Shown here one piece after another: positions 9,225-18,891 of a DNA stretch of 47,837 nucleotides. Below the pieces are notes generated by a model. The model worked only from the letters and a program-made list of their open reading frames with translations, was not told the DNA's origin and searched no databases. A program made the position numbers and the translations under genes. The DNA comes from Phycisphaerae bacterium (GTDB lineage: Bacteria; Planctomycetota; Phycisphaerae; Phycisphaerales; SM1A02), in assembly GCA_002702575.1 (NCBI GenBank), contig PAAJ01000017.1:12419-60255 (forward strand), read 5' to 3'. How positions within the stretch are numbered: the first letter of the stretch is position 1; each line of letters starts with the position of its first letter.

Positions 9225-12200
9225 GAGCCAAGTTGCTCCAGGGCCTGTTGAGCGGCGGCAAGATCCGATTCGGATGCCGCCAGAGTACCGCGGGTCTCCT
9301 CGACGAGATGCGCTGGCGCCTTTTCCACATAGCCCGGATTGCCCAGGCGGCCCTTGAGAGCTCCGATCGACTTCTCGAGTTCCGAAATTCTGGTCGTGAG
9401 CCGCTCACGTTCACTGTCGACATCAAGCTCCGTGCCATGTCCCTGCAGGAAGAGCACGTCCCCTCCGAAGTGGACCTGAATGCCGTCCGTGACGGCGTCC
9501 GCGACATCGTCCAGGTTGCAGGACGAGAGGATGGTCGGTTTCGCCTGATCGACCAGTTCGCGAATGGAATCCGTCATGCCAAGCGTCAGGCGAGCCTTCG
9601 GAGGCACATCATGATCCGCGCGGGCTCGTCGAATCGCATTCACGAGTTCCTTGATGCGTTCGAAGGCTGCTTCAGCCGTCTCGTCGATCAAGTCATCAGT
9701 CTTCGGCCAGGATGCCGTCGACACATGATCACTGTGGGGGAGTTCGAGCCCCGGCAGTCCGGCCTTGCCGGTTGCATTGATATGCGGCCAGAGGGCTTCG
9801 GTGATGAATGGACAGACCGGGTGCAACAGTCTGGCAATGGCATTGAGTGAGGAGAGGAGGACCTGCCTCTGGGCGGCGTCTTCCTGAATGGTCGGTTTGA
9901 CGGCTTCAAGATACCAGTCACAGAAATCTCTCCAGACAAGGTCATAGAGAACATCCGCACAGGTGCTGAAGTGATAGCCGTTGATGGCGTCATCAAATGC
10001 ATGTCGTGCTCTTGCGATTCGCGACAGCATCCATCGATCGACAATGCCAAGATCGCCCAGGCTGGAGACTTCGCCGGGGGATTCACTCCGGGTCAGGGCG
10101 AATCGTGCCGCATTCCAGAACTTGTTGGCGAATGCACGGCCTGAATCGAACTTGCTGGAGGCGTTCCGGGCCAGTGGCTCGTCTTCGGATGGACTTGCCT
10201 GGCCACTGAGAACGCCGTACACGGTGACCATCTTCTTGCTCGGATCATCCGGGCTTGCCTGCACCGGTGCCGTGACTCGATGTCCCGACGGGGACGTGAT
10301 GAACTCCGGGGTGAAGGTCTTGCCGCTGTGCGGGCAGATCAGATCGAGCGGAAGCCTGACATCCTGAGTTGCGGTTGCGAGTTGAGTCATCACGAACCGC
10401 AGTGCATCGGTCCCATGGCTCTGGATGATGTCGCGTGGATCCACGCCATTGCCCAGCGACTTGCTCATCTTCTGGCCAAAGCCGTCCTGGATGATCGGAT
10501 GGATGTAGACATCCATGAATGGGAGCGTGCCATCACAGAAGAACCGATTGAACATCACCATTCGGCTGACCCACAGTGTGATGATTTCACGGGCTGTGGA
10601 GAGCGTGCTGGTCGGGTTGAATGAGTCGAGGAGTCCCTCGGTTTCCGGAAAGACCGATGGGTCGGGCCAGCCCATGGTGGAGATGGGCCAGAGGGCCGAG
10701 GAGAACCAGGTATCGAGCACGTCCTCGTCCTGTTCGTATCCGGCCTGTTCGAGTTCCGTTTCGAGTTCGGATTGGTTCCTGCCGACACAGGCAAGCACCC
10801 GGACGATCCCGGCGTCCTGATCGATCTGAATTCGAACGGAGAGCCCCTCGGCTCGACGACTGCAGAATGGATCATTGCACCAGTCAATACGGTCAGTCAT
10901 GCCGTTGTCGAGATCCGAAGGCATGTCGCCTGCTTCCGAGATCGGCATGGTCTTCGACCAGACGGGAATTCGATGGCCCCACCAGAGTTGTCGGCTGATG
11001 CACCAGTCGCGAAGGTTCTCATGCCACTGCTGAAAAGTCTTGGCATACCGCGGAGGGTAGAATCGAAGCTTGCCGTCCTGTTCGTTGTCGCCGGATTCGC
11101 GAAGAGGTGGCTGGCCTTCGTACTGGTCCGGCACCATGGCTCGCATCGCTTCGCCGCGAAGTCGATCATCCGTTACACGCACGAACCATTGATCGCTGAG
11201 ATAGGGTTCGATCGGAACGTGGGACCGGTAGCTGTGGCCGACCGAGTGGCTGTAGTCCCGGATGTCTTCCAGCAGATCCCGTTCCTTGAACCAGGCAATG
11301 ATGGCTTTTCGCGCATCCTCGCGGGTGAGGCCGATGAACTGCTTCGATTCTTCTGAAACATCTTCCCATCCGTGCCTCTCCGAGATCGAGGCATCCGGCG
11401 CCATCACGTTGATCGCCTGGAGATCATGCCGCTGTCCAATGTCCCAATCGTTGGGATCGTGGGCAGGCGTGACTTTCAGGAAGCCCGTTGCGAATTCCGC
11501 TTTGGGATCATCTCCCTGTCCGGGCATCACGACGTAATCATCCTCGACGATGGGAATTTCACGGCCGACGATGGGGAGGCGTAGGGTCTTGTTCCGAAGG
11601 TTCTCGGCCCGCGGGTCGTCGGGATTGATCGCCACGCCGGTATCACCCAGCATGGTTTCCGGCCGGGTCGTCGCGACCGTGACATGGCCGCTGCCATCCG
11701 ACAGGGGGTATCGCAGGTAGTACATGTGCCCCGCGATCTCTTCCATTTCGACTTCATCATCAGCCAGTGCGGTCTGCGTTGCCGGGTCCCAGTTCACCAG
11801 CCGCTTGCCGCGGAAGATGAGATCTTCACTGAAGAGTTTGAAGAAGGCTTCACGAACAGCAGCTGCGCAGACTGGGTCCATCGTGAAACGAGTTCGATTC
11901 CAGTCGCAGGAAGCGCCCATTTCCTGAAGCTGGGCAAGGATGGTCGCGCCATACTCATCCTTCCAGGCCTGTACGAGATCGATGAAGGCTTCCCGCGTGT
12001 AGTCGGTCCGCCTCTTGCCGTCCTGCATCAGTCTTCGCTCGACCGCGGTCTGGGTGGCGATTCCCGCATGATCCGTACCCGGCATCCAAAGGGTCGCGCA
12101 ACCCTGCATTCTCGCATGGCGAGCAAGCACATCCTGCAGTGTGGCGTTCAGGGCATGGCCAAGATGCAGAATGGACGTGACATTGGGAGGGGGCAGCAGC

Positions 12201-12343
12201 AGTGAATAGGATGTGCGCCCCTCATCGAGCGGGAGTGTGACGTGACCGAGCGCGGAATCGGTCCAGGTGGACCGGATGCCCGGCTCAATGCTGGCGGGAT
12301 CGTATGATCTGGGAAGTTGTGGAGCCGATATCGACGTGGACAT
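9221..12343 (-). CDS. valS: Valyl-tRNA synthetase
   Basis: A 1040-residue class Ia synthetase charging tRNA-Val. The class I signature HLGH is at 60-63 (after PPPNVTSIL) and KMSKS at 625-629. The editing domain contains TTRPETMLGDTGVAINP, the anticodon-binding domain follows FDSGRAFANKFWNAARF, and the C-terminus is a coiled coil (REELxx-type heptads in the last 70 residues). Unusual: about 65 residues (roughly 665-730) are inserted between DVRLPLD and KFDSGRAFANKFWN, beginning CPHSGK. I chose the ATG at 12343. It lacks a Shine-Dalgarno sequence but has TATGAT 7 nt upstream. The ATG overlaps the ATG of the divergent TPR gene within CATG (12341-12344). Codons upstream would add a non-conserved 34-residue extension. 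Confidence 0.95.
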   Translation of the reverse strand: MSTSISAPQLPRSYDPASIEPGIRSTWTDSALGHVTLPLDEGRTSYSLLLPPPNVTSILHLGHALNATLQDVLARHARMQGCATLWMPGTDHAGIATQTAVERRLMQDGKRRTDYTREAFIDLVQAWKDEYGATILAQLQEMGASCDWNRTRFTMDPVCAAAVREAFFKLFSEDLIFRGKRLVNWDPATQTALADDEVEMEEIAGHMYYLRYPLSDGSGHVTVATTRPETMLGDTGVAINPDDPRAENLRNKTLRLPIVGREIPIVEDDYVVMPGQGDDPKAEFATGFLKVTPAHDPNDWDIGQRHDLQAINVMAPDASISERHGWEDVSEESKQFIGLTREDARKAIIAWFKERDLLEDIRDYSHSVGHSYRSHVPIEPYLSDQWFVRVTDDRLRGEAMRAMVPDQYEGQPPLRESGDNEQDGKLRFYPPRYAKTFQQWHENLRDWCISRQLWWGHRIPVWSKTMPISEAGDMPSDLDNGMTDRIDWCNDPFCSRRAEGLSVRIQIDQDAGIVRVLACVGRNQSELETELEQAGYEQDEDVLDTWFSSALWPISTMGWPDPSVFPETEGLLDSFNPTSTLSTAREIITLWVSRMVMFNRFFCDGTLPFMDVYIHPIIQDGFGQKMSKSLGNGVDPRDIIQSHGTDALRFVMTQLATATQDVRLPLDLICPHSGKTFTPEFITSPSGHRVTAPVQASPDDPSKKMVTVYGVLSGQASPSEDEPLARNASSKFDSGRAFANKFWNAARFALTRSESPGEVSSLGDLGIVDRWMLSRIARARHAFDDAINGYHFSTCADVLYDLVWRDFCDWYLEAVKPTIQEDAAQRQVLLSSLNAIARLLHPVCPFITEALWPHINATGKAGLPGLELPHSDHVSTASWPKTDDLIDETAEAAFERIKELVNAIRRARADHDVPPKARLTLGMTDSIRELVDQAKPTILSSCNLDDVADAVTDGIQVHFGGDVLFLQGHGTELDVDSERERLTTRISELEKSIGALKGRLGNPGYVEKAPAHLVEETRGTLAASESDLAAAQQALEQLGS

Positions 12344-13379
12344 GAAACGCATCATAGCCATGCTGTCACTGGTGATTGCCGGTCCGGGGCTGCTCCTCCA
12401 GCAGGCATGCAGTGATCGTCCTTCCGAACAGGGGGGAGATGTCACGTCGACCGGGCAGGAAGGCGTTCGGCATTCACTCGAAGCGGCCGAGGTCTACATC
12501 GCTGGTGGGGAAGTCGACAAGGCCCGGACGATCCTCAGCAGACTGATCGAGGAGGACCCGGTCGATGCGCGTCCCTATGAAGTGATGGCGAGGCTTCTGC
12601 TTGCCCAGGGGATCCAGCTTCGTCAAGTCGGTCTCATGGATGCGTCCAAGGCGGAATTCAAGGCATCATTCGACCTGTACACGAAGGCCATCGAGCGGAT
12701 GCCCGAGAGCAGTGGGCTCCATCAGAGTGCTGGTGAAGTTGCTCAGCAGGCTGGGCTCAGGCAGGAAGCGCTCGACATGTACCTGCGGTCAGTCGAACTT
12801 GATCCCATCAACCTGAGATCCCAGATCAATGCCGCTCAATTGCTGATTGAAGAGGCTCCGGATCAATCCGAACGAATGCTTCGGACGGTTCTCGAGGCTG
12901 ATCCGAATCAGCCCCATGCGTTGTCCTCTCTTGCATTGCTGCTCCTGAGGGTCGGTAAGACGGAAGAATCCGAGTCGATTGCATCCAGGGCATTGGCCGT
13001 TGCAGGGGATCAGGAAGGTGTTCGAATCGCCATTGCTCGAGTCCATCGTGAGGCCGGTCGCCCGCGGATGGCGCTCGAATTGCTCCTGGCGCTTCCCGAT
13101 CACATCCGCAGCCAAGAACCGGCAACCGTCGAGATTGCGCGATCCTGGGAATCCATCGGCCGGCCGATGAATGCCGGGCAGGCATGGGCGGATTGCTTTG
13201 CCGCCAACGCGCATCGGACTGATGCCTGGCGATTCGCACTGTCTGCAGCCGAATCACTTGGACTGGCTGGTCAGACCGCCATGGCATCGTCCTGGCTTGA
13301 GCAGGCAATCATGCTCGATGCGCCAGTCGCTCGAGTCGAGGATGCTCGACGTTTGATCGCGGAATCGGGTCGACCCTAG
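12342..13379 (+). CDS. TPR-repeat protein with signal peptide
   Basis: A 345-residue protein. Residues 1-22 are a hydrophobic signal sequence ending QQAC; Cys23 could be lipidated, although Gln at -3 is not canonical. Residues about 45-340 form consecutive tetratricopeptide-like helical pairs (for example AAEVYIAGGEVDKARTILSR, DMYLRSVELDPINLRSQINA, SLALLLLRVGKTEESESIAS). Such proteins act as scaffolds for protein interaction in the periplasm; the partner is unknown. The start is placed at the ATG directly preceding the signal sequence; an in-frame ATG at 12267 would put 25 polar residues in front of it. It is divergent from valS with overlapping start codons and convergent with the next gene (4-nt overlap of the stops at 13376-13379). 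Confidence 0.75.
   Translation: MKRIIAMLSLVIAGPGLLLQQACSDRPSEQGGDVTSTGQEGVRHSLEAAEVYIAGGEVDKARTILSRLIEEDPVDARPYEVMARLLLAQGIQLRQVGLMDASKAEFKASFDLYTKAIERMPESSGLHQSAGEVAQQAGLRQEALDMYLRSVELDPINLRSQINAAQLLIEEAPDQSERMLRTVLEADPNQPHALSSLALLLLRVGKTEESESIASRALAVAGDQEGVRIAIARVHREAGRPRMALELLLALPDHIRSQEPATVEIARSWESIGRPMNAGQAWADCFAANAHRTDAWRFALSAAESLGLAGQTAMASSWLEQAIMLDAPVARVEDARRLIAESGRP
12351..12356 (-). promoter_or_regulatory. -10 hexamer TATGAT placed for a leaderless valS transcript
   Basis: TATGAT on the minus strand ends 7 nt before the valS ATG. It lies inside the first codons of the divergent TPR gene. No ribosome binding site is seen for valS. Confidence 0.4.
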
Positions 13380-13825
13380 GGCTCGGCCGAGTCGTCGTTC
13401 CCACCCTCATAGAGGGATTCGAGATTGGCCTCGTCGATTCTCTGGCCGGCTTCGATCCATGGATCCCGATGATCATCTTCTCGGCCCAGACCGCTTCTTT
13501 GCCCATGGAGGCCGAGGGCTTTCTTCATTCTTCGATTGATCCAGAAGAGCGTCAGGACCAGCAGAAGCACGCCAATGGCAGCCAGAAGAGAGGCAACCAT
13601 CAGGGCGGCATGCCCGATTTCGGGGGTGGAGGAGATCGAATTGCCGTCCTGGACCACCAGAAGGGGCATGATCGGAGTATAGATCCACGAGCGGGGCTGC
13701 AAGGTCCGAACCCGTTTTTCCTTCCATTCGTATGAAACCAAGAGCGACCTTGGGGATTCACTTAAGAGAGCCCCTGGGTGGACCGATGCCCAGCCTGAGG
13801 CCGTCTCAGGTGCCGATCTGTCCAT
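13376..13825 (-). CDS. Single-pass membrane protein of unknown function
   Basis: A 149-residue protein that I do not recognise. A polar N-terminal region of about 70 residues precedes a clear TM helix at 72-96 followed by basic RRMKK, so the C-terminus (acidic, EANLESLYEGG) should be cytoplasmic. The start at 13825 is fixed by GGAGG located 9 nt upstream; the more distant ATG at 13888 has no such site and would overlap the divergent S41 gene. The stop codon overlaps that of the convergent TPR gene by 4 nt. Confidence 0.6.
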   Translation of the reverse strand: MDRSAPETASGWASVHPGALLSESPRSLLVSYEWKEKRVRTLQPRSWIYTPIMPLLVVQDGNSISSTPEIGHAALMVASLLAAIGVLLLVLTLFWINRRMKKALGLHGQRSGLGREDDHRDPWIEAGQRIDEANLESLYEGGNDDSAEP

Positions 13826-13834
13826 TTGCACCAG

Positions 13835-13839
13835 CCTCC
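13835..13839 (-). promoter_or_regulatory. Shine-Dalgarno GGAGG deciding the start at 13825
   Basis: GGAGG on the minus strand, 9 nt before ATG. It supports the shorter start of the membrane protein gene over the ATG at 13888. Confidence 0.6.
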
Positions 13840-13864
13840 GACCTGCATGCCCGGTAAACAGGGC

Positions 13865-13870
13865 CATACT
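13865..13870 (+). promoter_or_regulatory. -10-like hexamer CATACT, 7 nt before the S41 protease ATG
   Basis: CATACT shares four of six bases with TATAAT, including the key A and final T. Its 7-nt spacing to ATG matches the other leaderless candidates in the window. No Shine-Dalgarno sequence is visible. Confidence 0.3.
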
Positions 13871-13877
13871 CTGGAAG

Positions 13878-16187
13878 ATGCCAAACATGACCTATCGACT
13901 GGAAGATCGATCTCGACTTGGACGCATGAGTCTTGCTGCAGCAGCGGTCATCGTCGCTTCACTCAGTGTTCAATCGCCTGCACAGACGCCAGCGGCCGTA
14001 TCCGTGCAGCCGCCCGCCCTGGAAAAATCGATTTCACTCAACGAGTGGTCTGAACGCGTCTGGGAAGCCGGCGTCGATGGCAATGAAGATCTGCTGCACG
14101 ATCTGATCGATCTCCCTCCGGGCTCCATCACATCGCCCGAATCGACTGAGGCGTATCGAAACGCAGTCCGCTCGTGGCATCAGACCCGACAGCATTCGAC
14201 GGAGTTTCTCGAGAAGGGGCGTCAGGAGGCCATCGAGTCTCTGCAGGCCGCGCTCGAGAAGGAAGATCTGGCTGAAGCACTGAAACATGCCGTCGCCTAC
14301 CAGGAACTGATTCAGGATTTCGATACGGCCCTGCAACATGAATCCGTTCGCGAGGCCATTGTTCGTGCAGATGAATCGATCGATCGACTGATTGAATCAG
14401 GCGATCTCATGCAGGCCCAGGAGATTCTCTTTCGCCTGAAGACCGCCTACCTCGATACGAGCAGGCAGGAACAATTCGGCGAGTACGAGGATCAGCTCGA
14501 GGAGCTTACGCAGCAGTTGCAGCTTCTTCGAAGATACGACCCACAGGATTTTCATGAGCTCTATCGCCTGCGTGCGGAAGCCCGTGGTGACGAATCCTCG
14601 GCGATCAGACCGTTCAATCCGATGTTGACGAACCGTTGGCGTGATGAGGTTTCCGGCATTCGTGTCGAGATGCTTCGAAGCATCCTCGATACGGCTTCGC
14701 GGGAACATATCAACTCGCAGGGTTGGAAGCCCCTGGTACTGGGAGGCATCGAGGCCCTCAGAACACTTGCGACCACACCCATGATCGATGACACCCTGGT
14801 GGGTTTGTCCGACACCCGGATGGTCGATGAGTGGATTGCCGGCCTTGACGACATCGAGACGTCATTCGCCGAGGCGACGGAACAAAGCCATCAGCCACGA
14901 AGCCTTGGCAGAAATGTGATTGATGAGATCGCCGAGTTGAATGCACGCACCGTCAACCTTCCGCTGGAGGTGATGTGGCGGGAGTTCGGCGACGGCGCCA
15001 TGACGGAGCTCGACCGCTTCAGCGAGGTCATCTGGCCATACGACATCGAAGATTTCAATCGTCAGATGCAGGGCGAGTTCATCGGGATCGGTGTGTACAT
15101 CGAGGAAACGGAGCTCGGCGAAATCCGTATCAGCAGTCCGCTTGAGGGACGACCGGCGGACCTTGCCGGGATTCGTTCCGGTGACATCGTGGTCTCCGTA
15201 GACGGTGTGTCGACGACTGGATGGACGCTTCGCGATGCCGTGCGTGAAATCACAGGCCCTGCTGAAACAAGTGTGACCATCGGAGTCCGCAGGGATTCGG
15301 ATGATCGCAACCATGAATTCACCATCGTCCGCGACATGATCCGGATGCATACCGTGAAAGGCTGGGAGCTGGACGGTTTTGATGCCAATGGTCGGCCCGA
15401 ATGGCAGTGGTTCATCGACAGCGATCGTCGCATCGCCTACATCAGAATGACCGGATTCGATCAGCAGACCTATGGCGACATGCTGCAGGCGCTGAGCGAA
15501 ATGCAGTCCGAAGAGGGCATGCCGGCCGGGTTGATCCTGGATCTCCGCTACAACCCCGGTGGCCTTCTGGAGACGGCGGTCAATGTCAGCAATCTGTTCG
15601 TCAACGAGGGCGGCATCGTCTCCGGTGAGGATCGATTCGGCGAATCCAGTTTTCATGCGACAGCACGCAAACGCCGTGCGTACCTCTCCGGGACACCGGT
15701 GGTGGTCCTGATCAACAATGGATCGGCCAGTGCCAGTGAAATCGTGGCCGGCTGTCTTCAGGCGCACGAGGCCGGAATCGTCATCGGCTCGAGGAGCTAT
15801 GGCAAGGGCTCCGTTCAGACGGTTCATCCCGTCACCGAACATGCCAAACTCAAACTGACGACTCAGTACTACCGCCTGCCATCCTCGGATGGAATCACGC
15901 CCGGCAGAATGGTTCACAAGAAGCCCGGCAGTACCGACTGGGGTGTTCAGCCGGACATCACCGTCTCGATGACACCGGATCAGGTGCTTGAGGCCAACAA
16001 GATCCAGCGTGATGCGGAGTTTCAGCAGGCACCGGATGACTGGGATACTGAAGCCAAGGGGCCATGGGTCGCTCCTCGGATCACGAAGCTGCTGGAAGAT
16101 GGGCTTGATCCCCAGCTCCATACGGCGCTCATGATTCTTCAGGCAAAGGCCTATGGTGATGAAGCGGCCCTGGCGGACTCTCGTTGA
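13878..16187 (+). CDS. S41 family C-terminal processing protease with PDZ domain
   Basis: A 769-residue exported protease of the CtpA/Prc group. A hydrophobic signal segment lies at 18-30. A long helical N-terminal region (about 50-380) is followed by a PDZ domain (about 400-475, GIGVYIEE to IGVRRDS). The S41 catalytic core (about 515-700) has NNGSASASEIV with nucleophile Ser618 and YGKGSVQTV with general base Lys643. The 25-residue Ser-Lys spacing equals that of E. coli Prc. The family trims periplasmic proteins from their C-termini. The N-terminal extension is longer than in typical CtpA and probably serves substrate or partner recognition. ATG codons at 13887 and 13926 are alternative starts. 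The stop is 2 nt from the stop of convergent trpB. Confidence 0.92.
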   Translation: MPNMTYRLEDRSRLGRMSLAAAAVIVASLSVQSPAQTPAAVSVQPPALEKSISLNEWSERVWEAGVDGNEDLLHDLIDLPPGSITSPESTEAYRNAVRSWHQTRQHSTEFLEKGRQEAIESLQAALEKEDLAEALKHAVAYQELIQDFDTALQHESVREAIVRADESIDRLIESGDLMQAQEILFRLKTAYLDTSRQEQFGEYEDQLEELTQQLQLLRRYDPQDFHELYRLRAEARGDESSAIRPFNPMLTNRWRDEVSGIRVEMLRSILDTASREHINSQGWKPLVLGGIEALRTLATTPMIDDTLVGLSDTRMVDEWIAGLDDIETSFAEATEQSHQPRSLGRNVIDEIAELNARTVNLPLEVMWREFGDGAMTELDRFSEVIWPYDIEDFNRQMQGEFIGIGVYIEETELGEIRISSPLEGRPADLAGIRSGDIVVSVDGVSTTGWTLRDAVREITGPAETSVTIGVRRDSDDRNHEFTIVRDMIRMHTVKGWELDGFDANGRPEWQWFIDSDRRIAYIRMTGFDQQTYGDMLQALSEMQSEEGMPAGLILDLRYNPGGLLETAVNVSNLFVNEGGIVSGEDRFGESSFHATARKRRAYLSGTPVVVLINNGSASASEIVAGCLQAHEAGIVIGSRSYGKGSVQTVHPVTEHAKLKLTTQYYRLPSSDGITPGRMVHKKPGSTDWGVQPDITVSMTPDQVLEANKIQRDAEFQQAPDDWDTEAKGPWVAPRITKLLEDGLDPQLHTALMILQAKAYGDEAALADSR

Positions 16188-16189
16188 AC

Positions 16190-17404
16190 TCAGTCCAGCT
16201 TCGGCAGCGTGTGTTCAAGCAATCGCTGGGCTTCCATCACGTCCTTGTCGCCTCGCCCTGAGAGATTGATGAGAATCACATCGTCCTGATCGCGAGATCG
16301 TGCAAGGGAGGCGGCTGCGGCGATGGCATGGGATGTCTCCAGAGCAGGCATGATCCCTTCCTTCTCCGAGAGCAGCTGGAAAGCAGCCAACGCGTCATCA
16401 TCCGTGACCGAGATGTAGTTGACTCTGCCACTGGCGCGCCATGCGGAGTGCTCGGGTCCCACGCCGGGATAGTCGAGGCCTGCAGAACAGGAATGGACTG
16501 GTGCGGTCTGGCCATCGGCGTCCTGAAGCACGTAGCTGCGAGAACCATGCAGGACACCAGGGGATCCGTGACTCAGAGTCGCGGCATGATCTCCCGGGGA
16601 GTCCCCTCGTCCTCCAGCTTCGACTCCGACCAGTTCGACCGACGCGTCCTCGAGGAATGGATGGAAGATTCCGGCTGCATTGGAACCGCCACCGACACAG
16701 GCGACGATGCAGTCGGGGAGCTTGCCCAGAGTCTCCAGGCACTGTGATCGTGATTCGATTCCGATGATCGACTGGAAATCCCTCACCATGGCTGGGAAGG
16801 GGTGCGGGCCCACGACGGATCCGATGATGTAGTGCGTATGGTCAACCGAACCCATCCAGTCACGCATGGCTGCATTGGTCGCGTCCTTGAGCGTGCGGGA
16901 GCCATCTTTCACGACATGCACGGTGGCCCCGAGCATCTGCATTCGGAAGACATTGAGCGCCTGCCTTCTGACATCCTCCTCGCCCATGTAGACCTCGCAG
17001 GGGAGGCCGAAACGAGCACAGGCGGTTGCCGTCGCGACACCGTGCTGACCGGCACCGGTCTCGGCGATGATCCGCTTCTTGCCCATTCGGCAGGCAAGGA
17101 GAACCTGTCCGATCGTGTTGTTGATCTTGTGTGCACCGGTATGCGCAAGATCTTCCCGCTTCAGCCAGATGGCGGCTCCACCGACATGCTTCGTCAGATT
17201 GGGGCAGTCGGTCAGTGGCGTCGGACGTCCGACGTAGTCGCGAAGGAGGCCCTTGAAGGCCTGCTGGAATTCCTCGTCTTCTCGACATGCCTGCCAGGCA
17301 TCCGTCAGCTGCTCCAGTGCAGCAATCAGGGTTTCAGGGACATAGCGGCCACCGAAATCGCCGAAGCTGCCAGAGGCGTCTGGTTCGGTCCGAAGGGATG
17401 TCAT
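16190..17404 (-). CDS. trpB: Tryptophan synthase beta chain
   Basis: A 404-residue PLP enzyme catalysing the last step of tryptophan synthesis from indole and serine. It opens with the family motif [22 protein letters not shown] contains the PLP Lys93; [13 protein letters not shown] and [10 protein letters not shown] (phosphate-binding loop) are present. This is the TrpB1 type that normally pairs with TrpA. There is no trpA next to it. Instead the ATG overlaps the stop of an alpha/beta hydrolase gene (ATGA, 17401-17404), implying an operon of hydrolase then trpB. Confidence 0.97.
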   Translation of the reverse strand: MTSLRTEPDASGSFGDFGGRYVPETLIAALEQLTDAWQACREDEEFQQAFKGLLRDYVGRPTPLTDCPNLTKHVGGAAIWLKREDLAHTGAHKINNTIGQVLLACRMGKKRIIAETGAGQHGVATATACARFGLPCEVYMGEEDVRRQALNVFRMQMLGATVHVVKDGSRTLKDATNAAMRDWMGSVDHTHYIIGSVVGPHPFPAMVRDFQSIIGIESRSQCLETLGKLPDCIVACVGGGSNAAGIFHPFLEDASVELVGVEAGGRGDSPGDHAATLSHGSPGVLHGSRSYVLQDADGQTAPVHSCSAGLDYPGVGPEHSAWRASGRVNYISVTDDDALAAFQLLSEKEGIMPALETSHAIAAAASLARSRDQDDVILINLSGRGDKDVMEAQRLLEHTLPKLD

Positions 17405-18207
17405 GGAATCTCCTTGGTGTTCGATGGCTGCAGGTGCCTCTGGAAGAATACCCTCTGCATCTCCTTGACCTCGGCGGAAAACGAACCGAATCCCACATGT
17501 TCATGCAGAGCGCCAGTGCGTTCGTAGGTCTGGAACTCGATCAGGTCCGGATTGTCGTAATGACTTCGAAGGGTCTCGATGAACTCCAGCTGTCCCTGGT
17601 ACGAGACCCATTCATCAGCACGACAGTGAACTGCCTGGAGCGGAATCTCCTGCCAATGTTCCAGATGGTCGATTGGATCGGCGGAAGCGATTGCAGCTGC
17701 CTGTGTCGCCTGCAGCATCGGCAGTCTTGACTGCTGCTTCCAGTTGCCGGAGGTCGCTTCAACGGATGCGGCAACAAAGGAATGAGGTTGGCAGAGCCGA
17801 GCAAGCGTGACCATGCCGCCTGCCGACATGCCTCCGATACCGAGTTTCGAGCTGTCGGCATTCAGCTCATCGATGGCTGCCGATGTGACGTCATCCAGCT
17901 CGTTGACCATCTGCATCACCACTTCCAGCACATGCTCGGATGACTGGAGTTCCGGGACACTTCGTTCGCCGTGCCCGGGAAGGTCGACGGCACAGATCCC
18001 GACGCCGGATCGCATGAGCCTGAGGTATCGCCCTGGATCAAGTTCCTTGTAGGCCGTTCGGCCGTGGATCCAGATGACCATCGGTGCAGGGATGTCCTCG
18101 GTCGATTCCGGTGCGATCAAAAGGGCTGGCACATCATGTCTGCCAAGTCGCTTGAGACGTCCATTTCGGCGGATGGCTGAAGGAAGTTTGTCGAATTCAG
18201 AAGACAT
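17401..18207 (-). CDS. Alpha/beta hydrolase (prolyl-oligopeptidase-like esterase)
   Basis: A 268-residue hydrolase. The oxyanion strand IWIHGR (46-50) is followed by VDLPGHGE (74-81), the nucleophile elbow GGMSAGG with Ser128, and a late His in [10 protein letters not shown]. The acid is probably in the HCRADEWV segment. Substrate unknown. The start is taken at the ATG 18207 (MSSEFDK); 57 further in-frame residues upstream look non-coding and would run into rsmD's promoter region. It is translationally coupled to trpB, but I know of no role for such an enzyme in tryptophan synthesis. Confidence 0.8.
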   Translation of the reverse strand: MSSEFDKLPSAIRRNGRLKRLGRHDVPALLIAPESTEDIPAPMVIWIHGRTAYKELDPGRYLRLMRSGVGICAVDLPGHGERSVPELQSSEHVLEVVMQMVNELDDVTSAAIDELNADSSKLGIGGMSAGGMVTLARLCQPHSFVAASVEATSGNWKQQSRLPMLQATQAAAIASADPIDHLEHWQEIPLQAVHCRADEWVSYQGQLEFIETLRSHYDNPDLIEFQTYERTGALHEHVGFGSFSAEVKEMQRVFFQRHLQPSNTKEIP

Positions 18208-18255
18208 GGCGGCTGGGCGTTGACGGATCAGTTGGGCAGGGCGATGCTTTCGAGG

Positions 18256-18891
18256 ATGATCAAGATCATCGCAGGTCACTATAGATCTCGTCGGCTCAAG
18301 ACGCCCGCTGATGCGGATACGACTCGCCCCTACGCACACCGCGTCAAGGAGTCCGTATTCAATATCCTCAGAGGTCACATCGAGGATGCCAACGTGCTCG
18401 ATCTCTTTGCCGGGGTGGGATCGATGGGACTCGAGGCGGTCAGCCGAGGTGCCGCCAGTGTTCTCATGGTTGAACAGGATCGGAAGATCTTCAACCTTTT
18501 GAAGGCCAACGTCGAGGATCTCGAATGCCAGGACCAGGCCGACATCCTCTGTGGCGATGCGCTCGGGTCGGTTGCCGTTCTTCGATCACCACGACCGGTC
18601 CGTGTCGTCTTCATCGATCCTCCATTCAAGCTGATGGAGCAGGAGGCGGCCAGGCAGCGTGTTCTCTCACAGATGCAACGTCTGACGCCGTTGCTGGCTG
18701 AAGATGCCATCATCGTTCTCAGAAGTCCGCTCGGGCCGGATGAGGTCGCTCTGGAAGTGGAGGGGCTCATCGGTCCTGAAGTCAGGACCTTCCGGAAGCA
18801 TCATGAAGTTCTCCTCTACGGGCCGCAAACGAATGAGGCTTCGGCCGATGCGCCAGAGCCTTTGTCAGGAGAGCTGGCTGATGGCGATTGA
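18256..18891 (+). CDS. rsmD: 16S rRNA (guanine(966)-N2)-methyltransferase RsmD
   Basis: A 211-residue SAM-dependent methyltransferase acting on assembled 30S precursors. The N-terminus MIKIIAGHYRSRRL is typical, followed by RPYAHRVKESVFNIL, SAM motif VLDLFAGVGSMGLEAVSRGA and the catalytic FIDPPF motif. The start at ATG 18256 matches the family; an in-frame ATG lies 12 nt upstream. The end overlaps the start of the CCA-adding enzyme gene by 11 nt, so the two form an operon of RNA-maturation functions. Confidence 0.92.
   Translation: MIKIIAGHYRSRRLKTPADADTTRPYAHRVKESVFNILRGHIEDANVLDLFAGVGSMGLEAVSRGAASVLMVEQDRKIFNLLKANVEDLECQDQADILCGDALGSVAVLRSPRPVRVVFIDPPFKLMEQEAARQRVLSQMQRLTPLLAEDAIIVLRSPLGPDEVALEVEGLIGPEVRTFRKHHEVLLYGPQTNEASADAPEPLSGELADGD

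Noticed and set aside
12341-12344. Overlapping divergent start codons (CATG) of valS and the TPR gene as a special regulatory device.
   Set aside because: CATG is self-complementary, so any ATG preceded by C creates this. The start choices stand on other evidence; the overlap itself is not evidence of a mechanism.
14862-16121. A 419-codon open frame on the minus strand.
   Set aside because: It is antisense to the S41 protease, whose PDZ and catalytic motifs are unambiguous. Long antisense frames are expected at this GC content.
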